Below, one piece after another: positions 55,951 to 64,000 of a stretch of DNA of 64,000 nt. Made by a program: the position numbers and the translations under genes. Under the pieces are notes generated by a model. It had not been told where the DNA came from. It made no database searches and was given only the letters and a program-made list of their open reading frames with translations. The stretch covers positions 2,863,501-2,927,500 of the forward strand of contig NZ_CP045372.1 in the NCBI RefSeq assembly GCF_009363555.1, read 5' to 3'. This DNA is from Sulfitobacter sp. THAF37 (GTDB lineage: Bacteria; Pseudomonadota; Alphaproteobacteria; Rhodobacterales; Rhodobacteraceae). Position 1 is the first letter of the stretch. Each line of letters opens with the position of its first letter.

Positions 55951-56718
55951 ATGCCCTCCCCGTCCCTGTCCACCCGTGACCTGACGATCCGTTTCGGCGG
56001 CCATGTCGCGGTCAATGCCGTCACCTGCGATTTCCATCCGGGCGAGACCACTGTGATCGTCGGCCCGAACGGCGCAGGCAAGACCACCTATTTCAACCTG
56101 ATCTCCGGCCAGCTGGCCGCAAGCGCCGGTCGCGTCGAGAAATCGGGAGAGGACATAACCCGCCTGTCCCCCTCCGCCCGTGCCGGGCGCGGCATCGGCC
56201 GGGCGTTCCAGCTGACGAACCTTTTTCCGCAGCTCACCGTGATCGAGAACGTCCGCCTAGCCGTGCAGGCCCGAGAGCGCGCGGGCTGGAGCCTGTTCCG
56301 CCCCGCCGCATCGCGCCAGGACCTTGTCCGCAGCGCCGAACACTACGTCGAAGCCGCCCGGCTGACCGACCGCGCCGCCATGCCAGCCGCCAGCCTGCCC
56401 CACGGCGACCAGCGCAAGCTCGAAGTCGCGCTGCTGATGGCGATGGAGCCCGACATCTACATGTTCGACGAACCGACCGCCGGGATGTCGCTGGATCAGG
56501 CGCCAGCGGTGCTGGACCTGATCGGCAAGATCAAGGCCGACACCACCAAGACCGTCCTGCTGGTGGAACACAAGATGGACGTGGTCCGCGCGCTGGCTGA
56601 CCGGATCATCGTGTTGCACAACGGCGAGCTGCTGGCCGACGGCGCACCCGGCGAGGTGATGGACAGTCAGATCGTGCGCGATGTCTATCTGGGCACCGCA
56701 ACGGAGGAGACCGCATGA
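55951..56718 (+). CDS. LivG-type ABC transporter ATPase
   Basis: This is a 255-residue ATPase with Walker A GPNGAGKTT and Walker B IYMFDEPTAGMS. The signature region reads LPHGDQRKLEVALLM in place of LSGGQ, a common LivG variant. It overlaps the LivF-type gene by 4 bp. Confidence 0.92.
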   Translation: MPSPSLSTRDLTIRFGGHVAVNAVTCDFHPGETTVIVGPNGAGKTTYFNLISGQLAASAGRVEKSGEDITRLSPSARAGRGIGRAFQLTNLFPQLTVIENVRLAVQARERAGWSLFRPAASRQDLVRSAEHYVEAARLTDRAAMPAASLPHGDQRKLEVALLMAMEPDIYMFDEPTAGMSLDQAPAVLDLIGKIKADTTKTVLLVEHKMDVVRALADRIIVLHNGELLADGAPGEVMDSQIVRDVYLGTATEETA

Positions 56719-57419
56719 GCGTGCTGTCCCTGCACAACATGAAAACGCAGATCGGGCAGTACCACGTACTGCACGACATCACCTTTGACGTGGCCGAGGG
56801 CGGCGTGTTTGTCCTGCTGGGCCGCAATGGCGCGGGCAAGACGACGACGCTGCGCTCGATCATGGGGCTGTGGCAGCCGCAGCCGGGATCGGTGGTCTTC
56901 AAGGGGCAGGACATCTCGCGTCTCGCCACCGCTGACATCGCCCGGCTGGGGATCGCCTATGTCCCTGAAAACATGGGCATCTTCGGTGGCCTGACGGTGC
57001 AGGAGAACCTCGTGCTCGCCACCGCGAAAGGGCGTTTCGACCGGACCCGCCTGCACCGCATCTACACCCTGTTCCCCGCGCTTGAACAATTCTGGACCAA
57101 ACAGGCCTGGTCCCTGTCCGGCGGGCAGAAACAGATGCTTGCCGTCGCCCGCGCCATCATCGAACCGCGCGACCTGATCCTGATCGACGAGCCGACCAAG
57201 GGGCTGGCACCCGCCATCGTCGCCGCCATGGGCGAGGCCTTTCGCGAGATTGCGCAGGATACGACGATCCTGCTGGTCGAACAGAACTTCAACTTTGCCC
57301 GCAGCCTCGGGCGCGACATGGCGGTCATCGACGACGGCCGCGTGGTGCACCGGGGCAGCATGGCGGATTTCGCCGCCGACACCGACCTGCAAGGGCAGCT
57401 ACTGGGGCTTTCCGCATGA
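56715..57419 (+). CDS. LivF-type ABC transporter ATPase
   Basis: This is a 234-residue ATPase with Walker A GRNGAGKTT, signature LSGGQKQMLAVARAI and Walker B LILIDEPTKGLAP. It pairs with the LivG-type ATPase. Both ends overlap neighbours by ATGA, so the operon is tightly coupled. Confidence 0.93.
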   Translation: MSVLSLHNMKTQIGQYHVLHDITFDVAEGGVFVLLGRNGAGKTTTLRSIMGLWQPQPGSVVFKGQDISRLATADIARLGIAYVPENMGIFGGLTVQENLVLATAKGRFDRTRLHRIYTLFPALEQFWTKQAWSLSGGQKQMLAVARAIIEPRDLILIDEPTKGLAPAIVAAMGEAFREIAQDTTILLVEQNFNFARSLGRDMAVIDDGRVVHRGSMADFAADTDLQGQLLGLSA

Positions 57420-58408
57420 TGAACAGAGTTTCCGAGATGCTGGGCCGGTTGGGCGGCGTGAACCTTCTGCCGCTGGCGCTGGCCGCCGTGGCCTTTGTGC
57501 TGATCGGCGCGCCCTCGTCCTGGGTGACACTGACGGTGGCGGGGCTGTCCATGGGCATGATGGTGTTTCTCATGGCCTCGGGCCTGTCGCTGGTGTTCGG
57601 CCTGATGGACGTGCTGAACTTCGGCCATTCCGCCTTTATCAGCTTTGGCGCCTTTGTCGCGGCCACGGTGCTGGCGGCGCTGTCCACCTGGCTTGACGGG
57701 GGCTGGATGCTGGCCACTGCCGCGCTGGCGCTGGCGCTGCTGGCGGCCATCGCCTTTGGCCTTGCCGCCGGTCTGTTCTTTGAAACGGTGATCATCCGCC
57801 CCGTCTACCGCGACCACCTGCGCCAGATCCTGATCACCATGGGCGCGCTGATCGTCAGCGAACAGATCATCCTTGCCGTCTGGGGCGGCACCCCGGTCAG
57901 CGTGCCGCGCCCCGCGTTTCTGGAAGGCGCCTGGATCGTGGGTGACGTCAGCATGGAGATCTACCGCCTCTTTGCCGTGGGCCTTGGCGTGGCCGTCTTT
58001 TCGGGGCTGATGGTCCTGCTGAACCGCACCCGCATCGGCCTGCTGATCCGCGCAGGGGTGGAAAACCGCGAGATGGTCGAGGCGCTGGGCTTCAAGATCA
58101 ACCGCCTGTTCATCGGTGTCTTCATGCTGGGCAGCGCCCTGGCCGCGCTGGGCGGCGCGATGTGGGCGGGTTACGAGACGCTGATCACCCCCGCACTGGG
58201 CGGCGAGATGATGATCGTCGTCTTCATCGTGGTGATCATCGGCGGGCTCGGCTCCATCGAAGGCACCTTGCTGGGCGCGATCATCGTGGGGCTGACAGCC
58301 AATTACATCGGCTACCTCGCACCCAAGCTGGCGCTGGCATCCAACATGATCCTGATGATGGCGATCCTGATGTGGCGGCCCAGCGGGCTGCGCCCGGCGG
58401 TCAAGTGA
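57416..58408 (+). CDS. LivH-type ABC permease
   Basis: This is a 330-residue membrane protein with MASGLSLVFGLMDVLNFGHSAF near the N-terminus and the C-terminal IVVIIGGLGSIEGTLLGAIIVG typical of LivH. It forms half of the substrate channel. It is followed by the LivM-type gene after 10 bp. Confidence 0.93.
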   Translation: MMNRVSEMLGRLGGVNLLPLALAAVAFVLIGAPSSWVTLTVAGLSMGMMVFLMASGLSLVFGLMDVLNFGHSAFISFGAFVAATVLAALSTWLDGGWMLATAALALALLAAIAFGLAAGLFFETVIIRPVYRDHLRQILITMGALIVSEQIILAVWGGTPVSVPRPAFLEGAWIVGDVSMEIYRLFAVGLGVAVFSGLMVLLNRTRIGLLIRAGVENREMVEALGFKINRLFIGVFMLGSALAALGGAMWAGYETLITPALGGEMMIVVFIVVIIGGLGSIEGTLLGAIIVGLTANYIGYLAPKLALASNMILMMAILMWRPSGLRPAVK

Positions 58409-58418
58409 GGGACGAGAT

Positions 58419-59486
58419 ATGAAACCGACATACGGCACCATCGCCGTCAAATCCGCAATGCTGGTCATCGCAGCCCTGCTGCTCTTTGCGCCCTTCCTGT
58501 TTCAGGACATCCGCGCACTGGAGGTCGCGGCGCGGATCTGCATCTTCATCGTGCTGGTGGCCAGCTACGACCTGCTGATCGGCTATACCGGGATCGTCAG
58601 CTTTGCCCATACGATGTTCTTCGGCTTCGGCGCCTACGGGTCCGCCATCGCGCTGAAACAGATGGGACCGGGCTGGGACGCCGTGGCGCTTGGCACGCTT
58701 GCCGGGGTTCTGATCTCGCTCGTCGTCGCGACCGCCATCGGGTTGATCAGCCTGCGGGTCAAGGCGATCTTTTTCGCCATGATCACCCTCGCGGCGGCCT
58801 CCGTCGTGCTGGTGCTGGCCTCGCAGCTCAGCCAGATCACCGGGGGTGAGGACGGCATCACCTACCGCGCGCCCGACCTGTTCAAGACCGCGACCAAGCT
58901 GGCGGTGGACGAGGACGGCAAGGTGCTGCGCTGGTTCGGCGTCCGCCTGAACGGCAAACTCGCGGCCTACTACTTTGTCTTTGCCACATCGCTGGCCCTG
59001 TTCCTGGTGATGTTGCGCATCACCGTCTCGCCGCTGGGCACCGTGCTGAAGGCGATCCGCGAGAACGAGGCCCGGGCCGAGGCCATAGGCTACCGGGTCG
59101 TCGCCTACCGCACCTTCGTCTTCTGCCTCTCGGCGGTCGTCGCCTCGCTGGCCGGGTCGGTCTACGCGATCTGGCTGAAGTACACCGGGCCGGACACGGC
59201 GCTGTCCTTTGCGATCATGATCGACATCCTGCTGATGGTCGTGATCGGCGGCATGGGCACGATGTGGGGCGCGGTGATCGGCGCGGTGCTGATGGTCATG
59301 GCACAATACTACCTGCGCGACCTGATGAGTGCCGCGTCGGAAGCGACGGCAGCCATTCCCTTGCTGCCCGAACTGCTGGCCCCCGACCGCTGGCTGTTCT
59401 GGCTGGGGATCATCTTCATCCTGCTGGTCTATTTCTTTCCCAAGGGCATCGCAGGCACCCTGATGGCGCGGGGGCAGCGCGCATGA
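58419..59486 (+). CDS. LivM-type ABC permease
   Basis: This is a 355-residue membrane protein with LLIGYTGIVSFAHTMFFGFGAYG, LKAIRENEARAEAIGYRV and VIGGMGTMWGAVIGAVLMV, as in LivM. It has normal length, unlike the longer copy at 42950. Its stop overlaps the hydrolase start by ATGA. Confidence 0.93.
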   Translation: MKPTYGTIAVKSAMLVIAALLLFAPFLFQDIRALEVAARICIFIVLVASYDLLIGYTGIVSFAHTMFFGFGAYGSAIALKQMGPGWDAVALGTLAGVLISLVVATAIGLISLRVKAIFFAMITLAAASVVLVLASQLSQITGGEDGITYRAPDLFKTATKLAVDEDGKVLRWFGVRLNGKLAAYYFVFATSLALFLVMLRITVSPLGTVLKAIRENEARAEAIGYRVVAYRTFVFCLSAVVASLAGSVYAIWLKYTGPDTALSFAIMIDILLMVVIGGMGTMWGAVIGAVLMVMAQYYLRDLMSAASEATAAIPLLPELLAPDRWLFWLGIIFILLVYFFPKGIAGTLMARGQRA

Positions 59487-60349
59487 TCACGCCCCGTTTT
59501 GCCTTTGTCCCGGTGATGGACCATGAAATCCACGTCACCGAATGGGGCGACCCCGGCAACCCCGCACTGATCATGATGCACGGGCTGGCCCGGACGGGAC
59601 GCGACTTTGACGAACTCGCCGGGGCAATGGCAGAGGAGTATCTGGTCCTTTGTCCCGACATGATCGGCCGGGGCCGGTCAAGCTGGGCCTCCGACGCGAG
59701 CGTTGAATATTCCATCGAATACGCCGCCGGCATCATGGCCGACCTGCTGGATCACTACGGGATCGACCGGGCGGCCTGGCTGGGAACCTCGATGGGCGGC
59801 CAGATCGGCATCCACATGGCGTCGGGCAAGGACGCCGGTCGGATCGGCTGTCTGATCGTGAACGACATCGGCCCCGAGGTGCCCGCCGTCGCTCTTGAGC
59901 GCATCCTGTCCTATGTCGGAACGCTTCCGCATTTTACCAGCTATGCCCAGGCGGAAAGCTGGCTGCGCAGCGCCTATGCGCCCTTCGGCCCTGCCGGAGA
60001 CGCATACTGGACGCGGATGACCCGCACCTCCCTGCGGCGGCGGTCGGACGGGCGGCTGACCCTGCATTACGACCCCGCGATCCTGCGGCAGTTCACCGAT
60101 TCCCCGCAGGAGATGACCGCCTGGGACCGCTGGGCGCGGATCACCGTGCCCACCCATGTCTTTGGCGGCGCACAGTCAGACCTGATGACGCCCGGTATCC
60201 TCGACCGGATGCGCCACAGCGGCCCGAAACCGGCAGTCACCCTGCTGGAGGACTGCGGCCATGCGCCGTCCCTGTCCCGCCCGCAGGACATCGCAGCGTT
60301 TCGGGACGTGCTGAGCGGGATGGGTGTTGAATGCAGTACAACGGCCTGA
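59483..60349 (+). CDS. alpha/beta hydrolase at the end of the ABC operon
   Basis: This is a 288-residue alpha/beta-fold hydrolase with the oxyanion region MMHGLARTGRDF, PDMIGRGRSSW, nucleophile Ser in LGTSMGGQIG and catalytic His in EDCGHAPSLSRP. No signal peptide is present, so it acts in the cytosol. Translation is coupled to the LivM-type permease, suggesting that it opens an ester, lactone or ring product of the imported compound. The substrate is not known. Confidence 0.88.
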   Translation: MITPRFAFVPVMDHEIHVTEWGDPGNPALIMMHGLARTGRDFDELAGAMAEEYLVLCPDMIGRGRSSWASDASVEYSIEYAAGIMADLLDHYGIDRAAWLGTSMGGQIGIHMASGKDAGRIGCLIVNDIGPEVPAVALERILSYVGTLPHFTSYAQAESWLRSAYAPFGPAGDAYWTRMTRTSLRRRSDGRLTLHYDPAILRQFTDSPQEMTAWDRWARITVPTHVFGGAQSDLMTPGILDRMRHSGPKPAVTLLEDCGHAPSLSRPQDIAAFRDVLSGMGVECSTTA

Positions 60350-60709
60350 ACCAGCGGCACGTATGAACCTGGTCAGCAGGCCCTGCAAAGGATTTCCGAC
60401 CCGGAACCGGACCTTCAACGACGGTAGCGCGGGTAGCCTCTATGCGGACGAAGCGGTCATGTAGATCGCGCCCGAACCGAAGGGTGGGCGAGTAGCGCCC
60501 GCCCCGTGGGGGCGGTTCGGGCGCTGCCAAAGCTTTGCTTTGAGAATAATACATGCGCTCAAACCCGCCATTCTCTGCGCCAGAGACGAACGTCTGCTTT
60601 GCGCGCCGTTTGGCTGAGTTGGGTCAGCAAGACGCCTCCGATATATCGAAGGGCAGCGTAATTCACGGGGATATGGAAAAATACGCCTGCATGGGACGTC
60701 TGGGGATCA
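60350..60709. other. 360-bp gap with a nested palindrome
   Basis: This gap lies between the hydrolase and tRNA-Ser(GGA). It holds a 12-bp perfect inverted repeat (60468-60479 and 60513-60524) enclosing a 9-bp stem (60482-60490 with 60496-60504, one wobble). Open frames here lack ribosome sites and run into the tRNA or the hydrolase, so no gene is called. The palindrome could be the operon's transcript end or a dispersed repeat. Confidence 0.55.
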
Positions 60710-60799
60710 TGGCGGAGAGACAGGGATTCGAACCCTGGAGACGGTCTCCCGCCTACACACTTTCCAGGCGTGCGCCTTCGACCACTCGGCCACCTCTCC
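60710..60799 (-). tRNA. tRNA-Ser (GGA)
   Basis: The minus strand folds into a serine tRNA with a long variable arm. The acceptor stem is GGAGAGG/TCTCTCC, the anticodon loop is CTGGAAA with anticodon GGA, the T arm has GGTTCGAATCC and CCA is encoded. It reads UCC and UCU codons. Confidence 0.95.
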
Positions 60800-60809
60800 G
60801 TGAGGGGCG

Positions 60810-60838
60810 GTTTAACGTGGGCGGCACCCGGGGTGCAA
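60810..60838 (-). promoter_or_regulatory. promoter of tRNA-Ser(GGA)
   Basis: On the minus strand TTGCAC and TTAAAC are 17 bp apart and end 10 bp before the tRNA 5' end. Confidence 0.6.
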
Positions 60839-60876
60839 GAGGGAAAATGGGCCTTTGACGCCCCATATCCTCAGCT

Positions 60877-61596
60877 TCAGCTTTCCAAGTGCAGATAGAT
60901 CCGCCGGTTCTGGCGGCCCTTCTTTTCGATCCGGCCCAGCCGCAGCGCGCCGATCTCTCCGGTGCGGGCCACATGGGTCCCGCCGCAGGGCTGCAGGTCG
61001 ATCGGGTCGTCCGCGTCGCCCACCCTCACCAGGCGGATCTTGCCCGCCCCGCGCGGCGGCTGCACCGCCATGGTCCTGACCAGATCCGGATTCGCGTCCA
61101 GCTCCTGCGCGGTGATCCAGCCATCGCTGACCCTTACATCGCGGGCGACATAATCGTTCAGCGCCGTCTCGATTGCCGCGCGGTCCTGGGTCATGTCAGG
61201 CATGTCGAAATCCAGCCGTCCGTGGCTGGCCGTGATCTGGCCGCCCGTCACCGGATAGGGAATCACCGCCGTCAGAAGGTGCAGCGCGGTATGCAGGCGC
61301 ATGTGGCGGTGCCGGCGGTCCCAGTCCAGCACCTGCATCACATGGGCCCCCAGCGGCAGCAAGGCGACCGGCTCGGCCGGTACCAGCACGATACTGTCGT
61401 CGCGCCCCTTGATCGCCGTGGCCAGGGGCATGCGCAGACCGTCCCAATCCAGCCAGCCGCTGTCGCCCGGCTGGCCGCCACCGGTCGGGTAGAAGATCGA
61501 CCGGTCGAGAACGATGCCCCCCTCTTCGGTCAGGGCAATGACCTGCGCCTTGGCCTCGCGGGTATAGGCATCGGCGCGAAAGAGCGGTTCGGTCAT
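60877..61596 (-). CDS. alanyl-tRNA editing protein (AlaX type)
   Basis: This is a 239-residue stand-alone editing domain. The zinc ligands are His102 and His106 (LHTALHLL) and Cys204 and His208 (QPCGGTHVA). GGGQPGDSGWL is the short glycine-rich entry of AlaX. It hydrolyses Ser or Gly wrongly attached to tRNA-Ala. It overlaps the MscS-type gene by 4 bp. Confidence 0.92.
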   Translation of the reverse strand: MTEPLFRADAYTREAKAQVIALTEEGGIVLDRSIFYPTGGGQPGDSGWLDWDGLRMPLATAIKGRDDSIVLVPAEPVALLPLGAHVMQVLDWDRRHRHMRLHTALHLLTAVIPYPVTGGQITASHGRLDFDMPDMTQDRAAIETALNDYVARDVRVSDGWITAQELDANPDLVRTMAVQPPRGAGKIRLVRVGDADDPIDLQPCGGTHVARTGEIGALRLGRIEKKGRQNRRIYLHLES

Positions 61597-64000
61597 GCGA
61601 TATCGTCGCCCGCTTCGGCGTCCCCGCCGGTATCCTGGCTGTCGAAATCCTCGGCACGCGGTCGGTCGTTGGCGGTCGGCGCGCCACTTTCGCGCGCATT
61701 GCCCGCGCCGGTGTTTTCTTCGCGGGTGCGCAGCACCTCGGGATTGCGCAGCCAGAGATCGCGCTGGGCAAAGGGTATCTCGATCCCCTCCTCCGCAAAG
61801 CGCGCGGCGATTTCGTGGTTGATGTCGTTCTTGACCAGCATCATCCAGTTCACGTCCCGCAGGAAACAGCGGATTTCAAATTCCAGCGCATCCGCGCCAA
61901 AGTTCAGAAACAGCACATTCGGCGCAGGTGTGGCGAGCACCATCGGCTGCGCCTCGGCGATTTCGCGCAGAATGGTTTCGATGCGCCGGGTGTCGGAACC
62001 ATAGGCTACGCCGACCGGAACGATCAGTCGGCCCACCGTATTCCCGCGGGTGTAGTTGGTGACGGTGCCGGACACGAGGTCGGCGTTGGGCACGATCACA
62101 TCCGTCCGGTCGAAGGTTTCGATCCGGGTCGAGCGCACGGAAATGTCACGGACATACCCCATCTGCCCGCCCACCTCGATCCAATCCCCTTCGGAGATCG
62201 GTCGCTCGATCAGCAGGATGATGCCGGAGACGAAGTTCGACACGATGTTCTGCAGGCCAAAGCCGATCCCGACCGACAGCGCCCCCGCCACGATGGCAAG
62301 TGAACTGAGGTCGATCCCCGCGCCCGTGATCGCCGCAAGCGCGGCGAGGAATATCCCGACATACCCCAACCCGGAGACAATCGCATTCTGCCCCCCGATG
62401 TCGATCTTGGTCTTGGGCAGCACGTTGCCCCGCAGCGCCGACTGCACCAGACGGGTCAGCACGTAACCGATGACAAAGATCACCGCGAAGGTCAGGAAAT
62501 CCGCAGGTGAAATCCGGGTGTCTCCCACGGCGAAACCGCGCCCGAAGGCCTGCCAGAGTTCGGTCAGGTCCGTCACCCGTGCGCCCCAGACCAACGCCAG
62601 CACCGGCAGGACCAGCAGCAGCAGAACAAGGCCGAACAGCACGGCCATCAATGTCTCCCTGGCCGCTTGCCCCTGCCCGGTCAAAGCCCCGTAGAGATCG
62701 GCGAAGAACCGCTGCAGCACCATGACCAGCCCCAGCAGCACCAGCGTCATGATGTAGGGCGGCATCAGCGCGTCCACGGCCTGGAAATAGCCAGCAGCCA
62801 ACAGGACCGGCGACAGGCAGCCGAGGATCACCGCCCCCGTCCCGAGCCCCCGTACCACCCGGCCCAGCGTGCTGGTCCGCACTTCGGTCAGTGTGTCATC
62901 GGTGGCCGAGGACGGCTCGGTATAGCCGCGCAGCAGCACGCCGATGCGGTAGAGCATGAGGCTGGAGATCACCAGCCACGGGAATTGCAGCACCGCCAGG
63001 CTGACCGGTGCGCTTTCGCCGGTCTTCAGGATCTGGCTGATCAGTTCGGTGATGATGATCATCACCGTGATCATCCCCACATGAAACCGTGCCTCCTTGC
63101 GTTTCTCACGCGGCAGCAGCAGCAGCGCCTCGTCGTCGTCGCGCGAAAAGATGCGTTCCGACACCCAGCGCACACCCAGCATGATCCCACCGAGCAGGCT
63201 GATCACCAGCACGATGTTCTCGCCCTTCGGGCCCAGCACCTCGGACGAGATCACCGCCAATGCCAGCGCAACCAGACCCGCCGCGGGCAGGAAGATCCGC
63301 AGCAGCGACACGAGGAACCGCCAGATGCCAAAGCCCCGCGCGCCGTAGCTTTGCAACGATCGCACGATCATCCCGGCCCAATGCCGGCCCCGCAGGATCA
63401 GAACCATCCCCAGAACGAAAAGGAATCCGACAACGGGCAGGTTGTTCCGCAGTGCCGTCCAGGTGCGCGCGTCGGCGGCATTCGGCGTCTCGTCGCGCAG
63501 GTCCGTTACCGCGACGGTAAAGTCCGAGATGGCCGGTGGCCAGTAGGCCGGGTTCAACGGCGACGGTGTCACCGTCAGCAGCTTTTGCGCCTGCCTGTCG
63601 CGCAGGATCGTGTCGATCTGTCCCACCAGGCTGTCCGCGCGGACGAACTCCGTTTCGGCCTTCTGGCCCGGCACCTGCAATCGGCTCAGTTCCTCGTTCA
63701 GCGCCTCGCGCTGTGCCGCGACATCGGCCGGCTCGGCCGGTGCGTTCTCGCCCTCCGGCGGCGGGCCGAGGGCGGCGATCTGTTCGCGCACCGTACGGAT
63801 CCGCGCGGCATTGATGTCGCGCGCATTGTCGAACTCGGTGCGGAACTCCGCGATCCGGCTGCGCATCGCCATCAGCGTCTCGTCCGTGCCGCTGTTGTTG
63901 TCGATCGCGTTCTCGGCCTCGCGCGCAAGGCCTTCCCACCGGTCGAAGGACGGCACCGCGGTTTCGAGCGTCGTGTCCTGCGCCTGCACCGTGCCTGTCG
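61593..64000 (-). CDS. large MscS-family mechanosensitive channel (5' end outside window)
   Basis: At least 802 residues are present. The first visible residues before QAQDTTLE look like the end of a signal peptide, so only a little is missing. A periplasmic coiled region with a DUF3772-like character (to about 175) is followed by around ten membrane segments. The MscS core has GGQNAIVSGLGYVGIFLAAL as pore-region helix, IGFGLQNIVSNFVSGIILL and a beta domain (GDWIEVGGQMGYV). The acidic C-terminal tail is about 50 residues. It should open under membrane tension in osmotic downshift. Confidence 0.92.
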   Translation of the reverse strand, partial: TGTVQAQDTTLETAVPSFDRWEGLAREAENAIDNNSGTDETLMAMRSRIAEFRTEFDNARDINAARIRTVREQIAALGPPPEGENAPAEPADVAAQREALNEELSRLQVPGQKAETEFVRADSLVGQIDTILRDRQAQKLLTVTPSPLNPAYWPPAISDFTVAVTDLRDETPNAADARTWTALRNNLPVVGFLFVLGMVLILRGRHWAGMIVRSLQSYGARGFGIWRFLVSLLRIFLPAAGLVALALAVISSEVLGPKGENIVLVISLLGGIMLGVRWVSERIFSRDDDEALLLLPREKRKEARFHVGMITVMIIITELISQILKTGESAPVSLAVLQFPWLVISSLMLYRIGVLLRGYTEPSSATDDTLTEVRTSTLGRVVRGLGTGAVILGCLSPVLLAAGYFQAVDALMPPYIMTLVLLGLVMVLQRFFADLYGALTGQGQAARETLMAVLFGLVLLLLVLPVLALVWGARVTDLTELWQAFGRGFAVGDTRISPADFLTFAVIFVIGYVLTRLVQSALRGNVLPKTKIDIGGQNAIVSGLGYVGIFLAALAAITGAGIDLSSLAIVAGALSVGIGFGLQNIVSNFVSGIILLIERPISEGDWIEVGGQMGYVRDISVRSTRIETFDRTDVIVPNADLVSGTVTNYTRGNTVGRLIVPVGVAYGSDTRRIETILREIAEAQPMVLATPAPNVLFLNFGADALEFEIRCFLRDVNWMMLVKNDINHEIAARFAEEGIEIPFAQRDLWLRNPEVLRTREENTGAGNARESGAPTANDRPRAEDFDSQDTGGDAEAGDDIA

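Noticed and set aside
60237..60554. 105-codon minus-strand frame after the hydrolase
   Set aside because: It overlaps the hydrolase 3' end in antisense, has no ribosome site and includes the palindrome arms, so it looks like a shadow frame.

Overview
The window is GC-rich, densely coded DNA from an alphaproteobacterium, most likely a marine Rhodobacterales (Roseobacter-group) strain. The evidence is the gene set and order: a ChpT phosphotransferase of the CtrA relay, an L21 with a long C-terminal extension in an rplU-rpmA-GNAT-obgE-proB-proA string, a phoR-pstSCAB-phoU-phoB locus, OlsB/OlsA ornithine-lipid enzymes, a LuxR-type regulator coupled to aroQ, a GlxA-type AraC regulator, an IalB-family protein and two branched-chain-type ABC operons. 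No species is assigned.

Layout. 1-1887 (minus): STAS protein, CheY and the N-terminal 412 residues of CheA. 2080-4429 (minus): a folate one-carbon cassette (Virulence_fact-family protein, MetF-like protein, corrinoid methyltransferase). 4947-8037: ppx and rlmE separated by a divergent DUF1428/HxlR pair. 8163-10971: a secreted PDC-like protein, tRNA-Ser(CGA) and two tandem DUF2059 proteins. 10992-16480: ribosomal L21/L27, Obg and proline synthesis. 16477-19603: chpT, DUF3553, olsB, olsA and a secreted PA14-like protein. 19686-21756: rpsB and tsf. 22084-23276: aroQ-luxR. 23487-30850: the phosphate regulon with overlapping Pho boxes. 30855-32917: gamma carbonic anhydrase-like protein, gmk and yicC. 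33159-37841: PAS protein under a perfect CtrA box, type II DAHP synthase, GlxA-type regulator and a PQQ sugar dehydrogenase.

38024-44254 is an ABC importer operon with two unrecognised small secreted proteins interleaved among its genes. A 268-bp palindromic MITE-like element (44339-44606) follows, then a HerA-type ATPase. An ORF-poor stretch (46175-46598) carries two promoter-terminator units predicted to make short RNAs that are complementary to each other. It is followed by an IalB-family protein and a GNAT enzyme. 47850-52087 (minus) is an envelope operon (L,D-transpeptidase, LpxD, dedicated ACP, ketoacyl-ACP synthase). 52403-53903 holds a DUF882 protein and psd. 53973-60349 is a PAS-LuxR regulator divergent from a second ABC importer operon that ends in an alpha/beta hydrolase. 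The window closes with a nested palindrome, tRNA-Ser(GGA), an AlaX-type editing protein and an incomplete MscS-type channel.

How the parts connect: envelope biogenesis (ornithine lipids, lipid A, peptidoglycan cross-linking, phosphatidylethanolamine), phosphate sensing and the CtrA relay are all represented. The chemotaxis genes and the PAS gene carry candidate CtrA sites, while chpT, which feeds phosphate to CtrA, lies in the same window. The points most worth a second look are the MITE-like element, the paired short RNAs, the ABC operon with interleaved secreted proteins and the PAS-LuxR/ABC/hydrolase module.
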